Counted from the stretch's first letter, positions 17,238 to 26,763 are shown. The stretch: 64,000 bases of DNA from Arenimonas fontis (GCF_008386465.1 NZ_VUOD01000005.1:178928-242927), one strand, 5' to 3'. Notes: a model not told the origin generated them from the letters alone. Numbers and translations are program-made.

Positions 17238-18895
17238 GCCCGCACCCGCAGCTTCTTCGCCGCCCAGCGCGCCAGCCGCTCGCGGCCGATCTTGGCGTTG
17301 TGGCGGATGTCCACCGGGAAGCCGGGATGCTCGAGGAAATCGCGGATGCGCGCCGTGTGGGCGAAACCCTCGGCCAGGCGCGCCAGGTCATCCAGTACCT
17401 GCCGACGCTGCGCCTTGCCCAGCACGCCCGACATCTCCACGCAGAGCACTGGCCGCTGCTCGCCGGGCTCGCCTACGCCGACCAGGGCGGTGCGCCGCAC
17501 CAGCGGATGCTGGTTGAAGATCGGCTCGACCTGCTCGGTGAACAGGGTGCCCTCGGCGGTGCGCACGCGCTGCGACTTGCGCCCGCAGAACCATAGCCGC
17601 CCCTGCTCGTCGAAGCGGCCGATGTCGCCCATGCGGTGCACGATACGGACGCTGCCGTCGGGTAGGGTCTCGCGGATCTTGGCCAGGGCGGTGGCCTCCG
17701 GCCGGTTCCAGTAGGTGTCGGTGGCGGTGGGGCCGGCCACGGTGATCTCGCCGATCATGCCCGGCTCCAGCACCACCACCTTCGACCAGTCTTCGATCGG
17801 ATCGTCGCTGATGCCGATGATGCGCACCTCGTTGGGCGGCACCGGCCGGCCGACGCAGGTACCGGCGCCGTGCTCGGTATCGGCGCGGGTGGATTGCAGC
17901 TCGCGCGCCTCGATCACGGCAACGGGCAGGCATTCGGTGGCGCCGTATGGCGTCCAGAACTGCGCCTGCTCCGGCAGCAGCTCGCGCATGCGCGCCACCA
18001 CGTCGGCCGGCACCGGCGCACCGGCGCTGGTGACCCGGCGCAGGCCCGGCAGCGGCCGGCCATCGTTGGCCAGCACCCGCATCAGCGCCGGCGAGCCGAA
18101 CAGCTGGTCCACGCCGAAGCGCTGCAGCGCGTGGTGCAGCCTGCGCGGGTCCGCCCGGGCCGGCCGGGTCGGATCCATGTCGGGAATGATCGAGCTCAGG
18201 CCCAGGGCCGGATCGAACAGGGCGAAGGGCGGGAAGGTCGGCAGGTCCACGCCGCCGGGCTGCAGGTCGAAGGCCTGGCGCAGCATGTCCACCTGGGCGA
18301 CGAAATGCCGGTGCCGGTACACCACGCCCTTGGGCACGCCGGTGGAGCCGGAGGTGAACAGGATGGCGGCCATGTCGTCCGGCGCGGTATCGGCCAGCTG
18401 CGGACCTGCCCCGGCACCGGCGGCCTCGACCGCGGCCAGGGTGTGGCCGCCCCAGAACAGCCGGCGGCCGACCGTCACCAGGATGCGCGCGCTGCGCGCC
18501 CAGCCCAGCAGCGCGCGCGCCGCCATCGCCAGCGGGATGCCGATGAAGGCCTGCGCCTCGGCCTCGTCCAGACACTGCTTCAGCGCCCGCTTGTCAATGC
18601 CCGGGTCCACCAGCACCGGCACGGCACCGGCCTTGAACAGGGCGAACATCAGCAGGAAGAACTCCGGCGAAGGCCGCACCATCACCACGGTGCGGGTGCC
18701 GCGCACGATGCCCAGCGACGCGAGGCCGGCCGCGATCGCGTCAGAGCGGCGGTCGAGTTCGCCGTAACTCAGCGTCAGGTCGTAGCGGGCGAAACCGTCG
18801 GCGCCGCGCTTGCCCGGGCAGCGCATGGCGATGCGCTCGGGCGCCTCGGCGGCCAGCCCGGGCAGGACGGCGGCGATGTTGCAGGGGCGGTTCAT
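17234..18895 (-). CDS. oleC: OleC, beta-lactone synthetase (AMP-dependent ligase family)
   Basis: 553 residues from ATG 18895; the longer frame reads through oleB and is rejected. OleC activates the beta-hydroxy acid with ATP and closes a beta-lactone. Seen: the ANL-family P-loop [18 protein letters not shown], the A5-like [13 protein letters not shown], the A7/A8 region [20 protein letters not shown], and a terminal Lys in [14 protein letters not shown]. It sits between oleB (33 bp upstream) and oleD (4-bp overlap), which separates it from ordinary acyl-CoA ligases. Confidence 0.93.
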   Translation of the reverse strand: MNRPCNIAAVLPGLAAEAPERIAMRCPGKRGADGFARYDLTLSYGELDRRSDAIAAGLASLGIVRGTRTVVMVRPSPEFFLLMFALFKAGAVPVLVDPGIDKRALKQCLDEAEAQAFIGIPLAMAARALLGWARSARILVTVGRRLFWGGHTLAAVEAAGAGAGPQLADTAPDDMAAILFTSGSTGVPKGVVYRHRHFVAQVDMLRQAFDLQPGGVDLPTFPPFALFDPALGLSSIIPDMDPTRPARADPRRLHHALQRFGVDQLFGSPALMRVLANDGRPLPGLRRVTSAGAPVPADVVARMRELLPEQAQFWTPYGATECLPVAVIEARELQSTRADTEHGAGTCVGRPVPPNEVRIIGISDDPIEDWSKVVVLEPGMIGEITVAGPTATDTYWNRPEATALAKIRETLPDGSVRIVHRMGDIGRFDEQGRLWFCGRKSQRVRTAEGTLFTEQVEPIFNQHPLVRRTALVGVGEPGEQRPVLCVEMSGVLGKAQRRQVLDDLARLAEGFAHTARIRDFLEHPGFPVDIRHNAKIGRERLARWAAKKLRVRA

Positions 18896-18927
18896 CGGGA
18901 ACTGCGGGCGGCGCGGCGACGCCGCAT

Positions 18928-19857
18928 TCAGATCAGGTTGCGGTCGAGGAAATCGCGGATGCGCGGCACCAGGTGCTCGTGCTTGTCTTCCAGCACGTAG
19001 TGGCCGGCGTCCTCGTAGACCTGCTGCTGGGCCTTGGGCAACGCCTGGGCGAAGCCCTTGAGGAAGTGGTGGTCGAAGACGAAATCGCGCAGGCCCCAGC
19101 CGATGAAGGCCGGCCGGTCGGCGAAGGACGGCAGGCGCTTGGCCGCCTCTTCCAGCAGATCCCAGGCCAGGTCGCCCGGCGCCAGCGGAATGTCCTGCAC
19201 GAAGCGGGCGACGGCGCGGCGGTTGGCCCAGCTGTCGTAGGGCGCCACCAGGGCATCGCGCACTGCCGGCGCCAGCGGCCGCACCACGCCCTGCTTCGCC
19301 GCGCCGGCGGCAAAGGCGTTGAAGCCACGCACCGCCCACTCGCCGATGGCGAAATCGCGGCACAGCTTCAGCTGCCAGGGCATGGGCTTGGCCGGCGGCA
19401 GCGGGAAGGCGGCGGTGTTGAGGATGATCAGGCGCTTGATGCGGTGCGCGTGCTTGAGCGCCCAGCCGAAGCCGATCATGCCGCCCCAGTCGTGCACGGC
19501 CAGGGTGAGGTCGTCACCCAGGCCCAGGTGCTCGACCAGCCGGTCCAGGTCCTGGATGCGGCTGCGCAGGGTGTAGCGGTAGGCCTCGTCATTGGGCTTG
19601 TCCGACAGGCCCATGCCGATGTGGTCGGGCACGATGCAGCGGTAGCCGTCGCGCAGGCCCAGCACCAGGTGCCGCCAGTAGTAGGACCAGGAGGGATTGC
19701 CGTGCAGCATCAGCACGGGATCGCCCTCGCCCTCGTCCAGATAGCTCTGGGCGAGGCCATTGGGGTGCACCAGGTGCTTCGGCTGGAAGGGGTAATCCGG
19801 GAACGGCCCCTTGGCCAGGATGCGGGACTGCTCGGCGGTGAGGGCGGCTTCGTTCAT
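18928..19857 (-). CDS. oleB: OleB, beta-lactone decarboxylase (alpha/beta hydrolase)
   Basis: 309 residues from ATG 19857. OleB belongs to the haloalkane-dehalogenase branch of alpha/beta hydrolases and decarboxylates the beta-lactone to a cis-alkene. Seen: oxyanion motif MLHGNPSWSYYWRHL, nucleophile elbow AVHDWGGMIGFGWAL with Asp, and catalytic His in YEDAGHYVLEDKHEHLVP. It is first in the oleB-oleC-oleD run. The expected upstream partner, oleA, is not adjacent but lies about 7 kb away beyond the defence genes, in the same orientation. Confidence 0.92.
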   Translation of the reverse strand: MNEAALTAEQSRILAKGPFPDYPFQPKHLVHPNGLAQSYLDEGEGDPVLMLHGNPSWSYYWRHLVLGLRDGYRCIVPDHIGMGLSDKPNDEAYRYTLRSRIQDLDRLVEHLGLGDDLTLAVHDWGGMIGFGWALKHAHRIKRLIILNTAAFPLPPAKPMPWQLKLCRDFAIGEWAVRGFNAFAAGAAKQGVVRPLAPAVRDALVAPYDSWANRRAVARFVQDIPLAPGDLAWDLLEEAAKRLPSFADRPAFIGWGLRDFVFDHHFLKGFAQALPKAQQQVYEDAGHYVLEDKHEHLVPRIRDFLDRNLI

Positions 19858-19879
19858 AGGGCCCGGATTGTACCGGCTT

Positions 19880-19985
19880 AGGGCCCTCCCCTCTCCCCTG
19901 CCCCGCTCCCGCTGGGGGAGCGGGGTTTCGCGCCATTTCCCCTCACCCCTTGCGGGAGAGGGAGTCGGGAGAGAGGGGGTTGCCC
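19880..19985. repeat. C/G-rich palindromic intergenic repeat (left copy)
   Basis: The spacer upstream of oleB (19858-20082) holds pyrimidine-rich CCCTCCCCTCTCCCC segments facing purine-rich GGGGGAGCGGGG and GCGGGAGAGGGAG segments, including GCTCCCGCTGGGGGAGC. A related copy lies at 26785-26830. This is the type of dispersed intergenic repeat common in xanthomonads. It is 70-100 bp upstream of the NERD start and also upstream of oleB, so it may affect either promoter. No other gene is seen in the spacer. Confidence 0.65.
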
Positions 19986-20082
19986 GCACGTCGCCCGGAT
20001 TGCCCGGCCACACCAGGCCAAGCTTTACTTGGCGTGTCAGCTCCGACCTGGATCCTGTAGTCCATCACAGTTTTCGCTCCAC

Positions 20083-20850
20083 ATGCCCGTGCTCGAATCC
20101 GTGCTTTCCGTGGCGGTGTCGTTCTGGTGGCTCTGGCTGATCGCCCTGCTGATCCTGCTATTGCGGGTACCGGCGATCAAGGGCTGGTTCGGCGAACGGC
20201 TGGTGGAGGTTTCGCTGCGGCTTTCGCTGCCATCGGACGTTTACCAGGTGTGCCACGACATCACCCTGCCAACTCAGGATGGAAGCACACAGGTGGACCA
20301 CGTCGTGGTTTCGCCCTACGGCGTGTTCGTCGTAGAGACCAAAAACATGCGGGGCTGGATCTTCGGCAGCGAACGGGATGCCTGGTGGACGCAGAAGATC
20401 TATCGCCGCAGCCACCGCTTCCAGAACCCGCTGCGGCAGAGTTTCAAGCATGTCGCCGTGCTGCGCGAGTTGCTGGAGCTGCCGGAGAATGCGGTGATCT
20501 CCGTGGTCGTGTTCGTCGGCGGCAGCGAGTTCAAGACGCCGATGCCGCCCAACGTCACCTACGGTCTGGGCCTGGTGCGCTTCATCAAGTCGCACACGAC
20601 GCCGGTACTGTCCGCACAACAGGTTCCGGATATCCTGCAGCGACTGGACGCTGCAGCCCTTGCACCCGGCCGGGAAACGCGGAAGCAGCACGTCGCCCGC
20701 CTGCGGGAGCGCTTAGATGGCGATGCCTGCCCCCGCTGCGGCAAAGCGCTGGTCGAAAGGACGGCGCGCAAGGGCATGCGTGCCGGGCAGCGCTTCTTGG
20801 GCTGTTCCGGTTACCCCGCGTGCCGATACACGCGACAGATCGCGTCCTAG
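20083..20850 (+). CDS. NERD-domain nuclease-like protein with C-terminal zinc ribbon
   Basis: 255 residues from ATG 20083 (an upstream in-frame start at 20029 lacks support). An N-terminal membrane segment (WWLWLIALLILLLRVPA) is followed by a NERD domain: GSTQVDHVVVSPYGVFVVETKN carries the D...ExK-like residues of the nuclease-related fold. The C-terminus has a topoisomerase-type four-Cys zinc ribbon (CPRCGK...LGCSGYPACRY). NERD/zinc-ribbon proteins recur in defence islands and near plasmid genes, with little direct biochemistry. It is convergent with the DUF262 gene; the two stop codons overlap within one CTAG. Confidence 0.85.
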   Translation: MPVLESVLSVAVSFWWLWLIALLILLLRVPAIKGWFGERLVEVSLRLSLPSDVYQVCHDITLPTQDGSTQVDHVVVSPYGVFVVETKNMRGWIFGSERDAWWTQKIYRRSHRFQNPLRQSFKHVAVLRELLELPENAVISVVVFVGGSEFKTPMPPNVTYGLGLVRFIKSHTTPVLSAQQVPDILQRLDAAALAPGRETRKQHVARLRERLDGDACPRCGKALVERTARKGMRAGQRFLGCSGYPACRYTRQIAS

Positions 20851-22547
20851 CTGCCGAAGAAGGCGTTCAGCCTCACCGCCAGCATTTCCCGACGGGTCTT
20901 CAGGAAATCCTGGTAGGCCGAGACCTCCAGCAGCTCAGGTGCCGTCGGGATGGCCTGGGCGGTGAATACCGCCTCGCCCGCATCGGCAATGTACTTGGGC
21001 AGGTATTCGGCGGGCGCCCGGTCGCTGATCTTGCGGTTGGTTTTGCCGGAAACGAAGGCAAGGTTGGCGATGTCATTGATCTCGCGCGGCCGAAGCCCGG
21101 CTTCACGCAGCACCTTCTTCGGGAAGATGTGGTGGAACTGCAGGCGGTGCTGCGAACCTTTGTGGTCAATCGCAATCTTCAGTCGCGACTGCCAGTCCAC
21201 CGCTCCGGCCTCATGGAAGGCCAGGAACATGGATTTGAACAGCGCACTGCGCTGGTTGCGACCTTCGAGCTCCTCCGGCGTGATGTCCAGGCGACCGAAC
21301 TGCAGGCGCAAGCGGTCAATCAGTGCCGCCACCCCTGCACCCTGGCTGATGGATGCCAGGTCCTGGTCCAGGATGGACTCACTGGAGCCCCGGGAGAAGC
21401 GCCCCTTGGCGTTCGCCACCAGCGTCCAGTAGCGCAACCGGTCGGCCTCCTCTTCCTTCAGCTTGTAGCTGCGTTGGTGGCCATAATAGGCCAGCACGAT
21501 AAGGATGAAGGGCGAGGACAGCAGCACCGGGCTGCGAATACCGACGTTGCTGCGCAGGAAGTTCAGTGCGAACTCCATACCTTCGCAGCTGCGGGACCAG
21601 CCTTCCTGCAAGCGCTCCAGAGAGATGCTGCCGACGGTCTTGAAACGCGACTGGCCGGTGGCGAAGGCCACCATGGCCTTGAGGAAGATGCCCAAGTCGA
21701 GATCGAAGTCGTCGTCCGCGCAGCGCTTCTGGAACGCCTGGAACTTCTCCAGCGAGTTGCGCCACATGGCCGTGATCTGCGCCAGGGCCAGGTCGGAGCT
21801 GCGCAGCTTGGCGCCCAGCGAGTTGACCCGGACGAAGATCTCGGTCACCTCGTCATAGCTCATGCTGCTTTCCAGCACGTCCATCCGGTAGACATAGCGA
21901 CGGATAGCCCGCAGCCTGGCCAGGCGCTTGGCGTACTTCTCGGCGCGTGGGTCGTCCAGGCTGGTTACCCCGGCCTTCTTGAGGAAGTCACGGTCGCTCT
22001 GGGTCTTGAACACGTCGGTGACCCTGACCCAATGCGGCAGCTGTTCCAGCTTCCTGGTCGCCACCACGAAGGCCATCTGGTTGAACCTGGCCATCAACTC
22101 GTCTTCGCTGGAGTCGCCATCTTCGTCGTCATCCAGCTCGTCGTCGAAGTCGTCGCCGTCCTCGTTCACCTCGGTGACGACCGAAAGCTCATCCGGATGC
22201 TCGAGATTGAAGAGGATGTCGATGGGGCGTTGCCTTCCCCGCACCTTCACCGGCTCGCCGCGGATCACTGCCGACAGCGACGTCAGCCGCTGCTGCCCAT
22301 CCAGGAGCAGGAGGGTGGACTGGAAGGGGTTGGCCTTCTGCCCCACCGAGAACTCCTGTAGCGGAACATCCTCTGAAGACTCCCACAGCAGGATGGCGCC
22401 GGAAGGATAGCCGCGATAAAGGGAGTCCAGCAGGTCGCGCACCCGCGGTGCACGCCAGACATAGCGCCGCTGCATCTCCGGCAGCCGCAGCTTGCCGTGC
22501 TCGATCATGCTGACCAGTTCTTCGACGGTGGCTTCGGCCCGCGCCAT
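20847..22547 (-). CDS. DUF262/DUF1524-type (GmrSD-like) protein, probable nuclease
   Basis: 566 residues. The N-terminus is DUF262: LRLPEMQRRYVWRAPRVRDL and the signature LLLDGQQRLTSLSAVIRG, a ParB/Srx-like fold that in GmrSD hydrolyses NTP to license cleavage. The C-terminal half has an HNH-like core (LQFHHIFPKKVLREAG, then NDIANLAFVSGKTNRKI) as in DUF1524 nucleases. Between them, about residues 125-150, is a strongly acidic low-complexity insert. GmrSD enzymes are type IV restriction systems attacking modified phage DNA. The gene starts 2 bp after the MmeI-like stop, so it is co-translated with it. Specificity is unknown. Confidence 0.85.
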   Translation of the reverse strand: MARAEATVEELVSMIEHGKLRLPEMQRRYVWRAPRVRDLLDSLYRGYPSGAILLWESSEDVPLQEFSVGQKANPFQSTLLLLDGQQRLTSLSAVIRGEPVKVRGRQRPIDILFNLEHPDELSVVTEVNEDGDDFDDELDDDEDGDSSEDELMARFNQMAFVVATRKLEQLPHWVRVTDVFKTQSDRDFLKKAGVTSLDDPRAEKYAKRLARLRAIRRYVYRMDVLESSMSYDEVTEIFVRVNSLGAKLRSSDLALAQITAMWRNSLEKFQAFQKRCADDDFDLDLGIFLKAMVAFATGQSRFKTVGSISLERLQEGWSRSCEGMEFALNFLRSNVGIRSPVLLSSPFILIVLAYYGHQRSYKLKEEEADRLRYWTLVANAKGRFSRGSSESILDQDLASISQGAGVAALIDRLRLQFGRLDITPEELEGRNQRSALFKSMFLAFHEAGAVDWQSRLKIAIDHKGSQHRLQFHHIFPKKVLREAGLRPREINDIANLAFVSGKTNRKISDRAPAEYLPKYIADAGEAVFTAQAIPTAPELLEVSAYQDFLKTRREMLAVRLNAFFGS

Positions 22548-22549
22548 TC

Positions 22550-25345
22550 TCAGTACTCCTCGGCTTTGGCAGCCCGCTTCCGGCGGGCAGGCTTCTTCGC
22601 GGCTGACAGCAGGCTGGTCAAGGCCTGGTAGCGTTCGAACAGGAAGGCGACCCGCTCGGCATCGGTGCCCAGCTTCGGCGGCTTGCGGCCTGCTGCCTTC
22701 TCGGCGGCGATGTAGGCCGTGTCCACGGCCTTGTCCAGGGCCTTGTGCGCCTTGAGCAGGGCGGGCGGCATCGTCAGCGGGTCGTAGAGGTCGGCCAGGG
22801 TGCTGTTCGGGAAGGCGGCGCGGGCATCCAGCACGCCCTGGGCGGCCTGCTCGATGTCGGCCCGGTACTTCTCCTCGATGATCTCCGGCCAGGGGAAGTT
22901 GTTGTAGACGATACCGGCGGAGTAGCGGTACCGGCTCTCAAGACGGCCGCAGACCTGGCGGACCCAGGCCATGTGCATCTCCGACACGAGCACGCCCAAC
23001 TCGTACTTCGAAGCCCCTGGAATTATCAGGCAGAGATTGCTCGCGATGACGTCCTTCGGCAGGAATCCCATGGGGATGTACTTCCGCCTCTCCGACGAAA
23101 CGCTCGGGACAACAACGTAGTCGCACTCCTCATGGGAGACGAATGCGAACTCGGCGGGCCGATCTGCCAGTTCCCTGGTTGCCTGCCGCTTGCTCGACAG
23201 GCGGAACGCCTGGACAGCATTCACCCGATCTAGCACCGGCTTGCACCCCTTTAGCGAAGATGGCTCTGCTCCCTTCAGCCAAAGACAGTAGCGCATACCG
23301 CCGTTGATGTATTCATCGGCTCCCAGGAAAGGCCTTATCCAACTGCTCGCAGCCGGGCACTCCGAAACAATCTTCTCCCGCTCATCCTCCATCAGCACCA
23401 GGTTGCCACCATCTATCGGCTGATTGCCGAACTTCATGATGGGAACATTGCAGATGGGTGCCGTTCTGTTGGGAAGCAGAATGTCGTCTGCGTCAACAAG
23501 ATAGGGGTTCAGGCGCGAAACCCACCGCTCAAGGGCATCACCTCTTGGACTCTCATACTCAAACAAGCGAATCCCGCTTGCGGCTCCGGTTCCAAATCCG
23601 ATGATTACGCAGTGGACTGCGGCAATACCCCTTGCTTCATTGGTCCACTGGAAGGTGCGATGTGCGAAGTGAATGTGTATTCCCTTCCCAAGAAGGGATT
23701 TCCACAACACCCCAACCTGTTCGCCCTGGGCGATGGAGTTGGTGGATACGAAGGCGCAGCGGATGCCGGTTCCCTGCATGTAGTCCGCCGCCTTCAGGTA
23801 CCAGGCGGCCACCAGGTCCAGCAGGCCGGCGCCCTTGAGGTCTCCTGCCACGCCCAGCAGGTCCTGGCGTTGCTCGGGACTCATCAGCTTGGCGCCGACG
23901 AAGGGCGGGTTGCCGAGGATGTAGTCGAGCTTGTCGGCCGGCACCACCTTGTCCCAGTCCAGGCGCAGGGCATTGCCGTGGACGATGGTCGGGCTCTTGG
24001 TCAGCGGCAGGCGGGCGAAGTACTCGCCGAACTGCTCGGCCACCCGCTGGTTCATCTGGTGGTCCATCAGCCACAGCGCCACCTGGGCGATCTGGGCCGG
24101 GAACTCCTCGATCTCGATGCCGTAGAACTGGTCCACGTCCACGGCCACGTGCTCGGAGACCTTGGTCAGCACGCTGGCCTGGGTGGAGTACAGGCGCTTG
24201 AGGATCTCCAGCTCCAGCAGGCGCAGCTCGCGGTAGGCGATGACAAGGAAGTTGCCGCAGCCGCAGGCCGGGTCGAGGAGGCGCAGGTTGGCCAGGCGCA
24301 GGTGCAGGGCCTTGAGCTTGCCGTCATTGTTGCCGGCCTTTTCCAGCTCGGCTTTCAGCTCGTCCAGGAACAGCGGGCCGATCAGCTTGAGGATGTTCTT
24401 CTCGCTGGTGTAGTGCGCGCCGAGGTTGCGGCGCGCCTTTTCGTCCATTACCGACTGGAACATGGAGCCGAAGATGGCCGGGCTGATCCGGCTCCAGTCC
24501 AGGGCGGAGGCATCCAGCAGCATCTGCCGCATCTTCGCGTTGAAGGCGGCCAGCGGCAGGATCTCCTCGAACAGGCGGCCATTGACGTAAGGCAGCGCGG
24601 CCAACTGCTCGTCCAGGGTTTTCTGGCGCTTTTCTTCCGGCGTGTTGAGGGTCTGGAAGATCTGCGCCAGCCACATGCCCAGGTCGGAGCCGTCCGGCGA
24701 GGTGCGGGTGCGGATCAGCTCGTGGAAGTACTGGCGTTCGCCGAAGATGCCGGTGTCATCGGCAAACAGGCAGAACAGCAGCCGCACCAGGAACACTTCC
24801 AGGGCGTGGCCCTCGTAACCGGCCTCGCGCAGGGCATCGTGCAGGCGACCCATGCGCTCGGCGGCCTGCACGTTCACCGGATCCTCTTCCTTGAAGCGGT
24901 GGGTCTGGTAGCCGGCGATGAAGCCGAAGCCGTGGACGTGCTTGTACAGTTCCTCGAGCGGAAATTCGAGCGGCGCTTCCTCGCCTTCCAGGTCGTACAG
25001 GCGGAAACGGGCGAAATCGGACACCAGCAGGTAGCGTGGCAGCTCGGCGTCGCTCAGGCCGTGGAAGTAGTCGCGGGCCTGGGCGTGGGCGCGGTCCAGG
25101 TCCTTGCCGCGGGACTTGTGCTCGACCAGCAGCACACCCTTCCAGAGCAGGTCAATGTAGCCATCCTTGCCATCAATCTTCTTGACCCGCTTCTCGAAGC
25201 TGGCGACGCGCTTGCGGCTGACGCCGAAGATGTCGAAGAACTGGTCCCAGAAGGTCTTGGCCTCGGCATCCTCCGAGGCCACATCGGCCCATTCCTGCGA
25301 GAAGCGCAGGGCCCGATCCTTGATCTCGTTCCAGCTCAGCGGCAC
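22550..25345 (-). CDS. MmeI-like type IIL restriction-modification enzyme
   Basis: 931 residues, close to the 919 of MmeI. Type IIL enzymes combine endonuclease, adenine methyltransferase and target recognition in one chain and protect by methylating one strand. Seen: nuclease motif YIDLLWKGVLLVEHKSRG with D65-x9-E75-x-K77, matching the D-x9-E-x-K of MmeI; a helical spacer; methyltransferase motif I LLDPACGCGNFLV (about residue 355) and motif IV ILGNPPFVGAK (about 477); a target-recognition region around 600-780; and a C-terminal helical Lys/Arg tail. The recognition region (22950-23650) is visibly richer in A/T than the rest, suggesting domain exchange. It lies between fic (54 bp upstream) and duf262 (2 bp downstream). 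Confidence 0.9.
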   Translation of the reverse strand: MPLSWNEIKDRALRFSQEWADVASEDAEAKTFWDQFFDIFGVSRKRVASFEKRVKKIDGKDGYIDLLWKGVLLVEHKSRGKDLDRAHAQARDYFHGLSDAELPRYLLVSDFARFRLYDLEGEEAPLEFPLEELYKHVHGFGFIAGYQTHRFKEEDPVNVQAAERMGRLHDALREAGYEGHALEVFLVRLLFCLFADDTGIFGERQYFHELIRTRTSPDGSDLGMWLAQIFQTLNTPEEKRQKTLDEQLAALPYVNGRLFEEILPLAAFNAKMRQMLLDASALDWSRISPAIFGSMFQSVMDEKARRNLGAHYTSEKNILKLIGPLFLDELKAELEKAGNNDGKLKALHLRLANLRLLDPACGCGNFLVIAYRELRLLELEILKRLYSTQASVLTKVSEHVAVDVDQFYGIEIEEFPAQIAQVALWLMDHQMNQRVAEQFGEYFARLPLTKSPTIVHGNALRLDWDKVVPADKLDYILGNPPFVGAKLMSPEQRQDLLGVAGDLKGAGLLDLVAAWYLKAADYMQGTGIRCAFVSTNSIAQGEQVGVLWKSLLGKGIHIHFAHRTFQWTNEARGIAAVHCVIIGFGTGAASGIRLFEYESPRGDALERWVSRLNPYLVDADDILLPNRTAPICNVPIMKFGNQPIDGGNLVLMEDEREKIVSECPAASSWIRPFLGADEYINGGMRYCLWLKGAEPSSLKGCKPVLDRVNAVQAFRLSSKRQATRELADRPAEFAFVSHEECDYVVVPSVSSERRKYIPMGFLPKDVIASNLCLIIPGASKYELGVLVSEMHMAWVRQVCGRLESRYRYSAGIVYNNFPWPEIIEEKYRADIEQAAQGVLDARAAFPNSTLADLYDPLTMPPALLKAHKALDKAVDTAYIAAEKAAGRKPPKLGTDAERVAFLFERYQALTSLLSAAKKPARRKRAAKAEEY

Positions 25346-25399
25346 GGCGGCTGTCCGGTTTGGCGGTGGAAGGATTGGCTGAGCATACCGACCCCTGTC

Positions 25400-26560
25400 T
25401 CAGCCGGCGCGACGGTTGCCGACAAAGCCCGGCCTTAGGCGCCCGTCGGCACCTGGGCCCAGGAAGCCCGTGTCCAGCAGCCCACGCAGATCCCGCTGCC
25501 GGGTCTTTTCGGTCAGGTGGGCGTACATGGTCTGGTACCAGGGCTCCAGCCGCAGTTCCGCCGGCGACAGGGCGCGGCCGCTGTCCATCAGATGCCGGAC
25601 GATGGCGTACTGGCGCGGATTGATCTTCCCCGTCTCCAGCTCTCGCCGTAGCACCGCGTCGAACAGAAGCACGGTCACCAGCTCGTTCACACGGCCATGC
25701 AGCCGCTCGATCACCACGCGCAGGCCTTCCAGGGTGAAGGTCACGAAGTCCTGATTGGGGAACGGCTCATCCCGGCCTGCTGCCTTGCGGCAGTGATTGA
25801 ACAGCGCGAAGTAGCGGTGGATCTGCTCCTGGTAGAACTTGGCCAGGGCAAAGGGTGCGTAGCGGTAGCCGGCCTGGCGCAGCAGCGTCGCCTCGAGCAC
25901 TCGCCCCACGCGGCCGTTGCCGTCCCAGAACGGGTGGATCAGCTCGAAGTACAGGTGCACCAGCGGCGCCCGCAGCAGGGGCGAGATGCCGGCGTCCATC
26001 AGGCCTTGGTGCCAATCGACCAGGCCGTCCATCAGCCGGTCGATGTCGCGCCGGTACTGCGGTGGCCTGTAGATGCCGCCATGGTCCTGGTCGCCCACGA
26101 CGGTGGGCCGCTCCTTCGGGTTGTCGCGGAACAGGCCGGGGCGGTTGTCCGGGTGCGGCAAATCCCGGCAGATTTCCGCGTGCACGGCCCGGATGTAATC
26201 CACATCCAAGCGCCATCCATCCGTCTCGGCGGACCTGACCGCCAGGTCGTAGGCTGCCTTGATGTTGCGGACCCGGACCTCCTGCTCCGCCTGCACCTTG
26301 CCGGGGTCCGCATCCAGGGCACGCCTCGTCTCCTCTTCGGTAAGCGTGGCGCCCTCGATGGTGTTGGTGCCGAACACCGACTGCACCAGCACCTCGCGCT
26401 GCAACTGGTTGGCCACCTGAGCCAGGGGCGAGGCGCTGAACATCTTCCAGGCATCCTCCACCCGGGCCAGGGGCAGGGCGAGGGCACCCGGGTCCAGCCC
26501 CAATCGGAAGGTGAAGGGGCCGAACCGGTCGGTCTCCAGGCGCAGGTCCAGGGCGGTCAT
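25400..26560 (-). CDS. Fic-domain protein (probable AMP transferase) with inhibitory motif
   Basis: 386 residues from ATG 26560; a TTG-initiated extension to 26599 has no ribosome site. The complete Fic motif HPFWDGNGRVGR is at residues 209-220, so it should be able to transfer AMP or another nucleotide group. An N-terminal inhibitory motif TNTIEG (65-70) matches [S/T]xxxE[G/N], placing it in the self-inhibited class. The C-terminal part has a winged-helix-like end (RALSPAELRLEPWYQTMYAH). It is first in a same-strand run fic-mmeI-duf262. The stand-alone family is common and usually of unknown target; the restriction-gene context is what makes it notable. Confidence 0.9.
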   Translation of the reverse strand: MTALDLRLETDRFGPFTFRLGLDPGALALPLARVEDAWKMFSASPLAQVANQLQREVLVQSVFGTNTIEGATLTEEETRRALDADPGKVQAEQEVRVRNIKAAYDLAVRSAETDGWRLDVDYIRAVHAEICRDLPHPDNRPGLFRDNPKERPTVVGDQDHGGIYRPPQYRRDIDRLMDGLVDWHQGLMDAGISPLLRAPLVHLYFELIHPFWDGNGRVGRVLEATLLRQAGYRYAPFALAKFYQEQIHRYFALFNHCRKAAGRDEPFPNQDFVTFTLEGLRVVIERLHGRVNELVTVLLFDAVLRRELETGKINPRQYAIVRHLMDSGRALSPAELRLEPWYQTMYAHLTEKTRQRDLRGLLDTGFLGPGADGRLRPGFVGNRRAG

Positions 26561-26763
26561 GGCGCTTAGGATGTGCCCAGAAATGTCCAAATGCAACAAC
26601 CCTATATATGCATGTAAATCAATATGTTAGGAGATACTGTAGTAATCTTGTGTCTCCTGAGATGTCGCCTTCGAAGGGGCATCGGAGGGCCTTCGAAAGG
26701 ACTTTGGTGGGGCCAGAAAGGGGCTTGGCGGGGCCGCCAAGGCGAACGCGGGGCCGAAAAGCA
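26561..26763. other. AT-rich spacer with probable fic promoter
   Basis: The stretch 26575-26660 is far more A/T-rich than anything nearby (CCTATATATGCATGTAAATC) and lies directly upstream of fic, so it probably holds the promoter of the fic-mmeI-duf262 operon. An inverted repeat AGGAGA...TCTCCT spans about 26629-26658. Further on, 26665-26705 has short direct repeats of CCTTCGAA. No gene is seen. The low GC supports foreign origin of this block. Confidence 0.5.
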
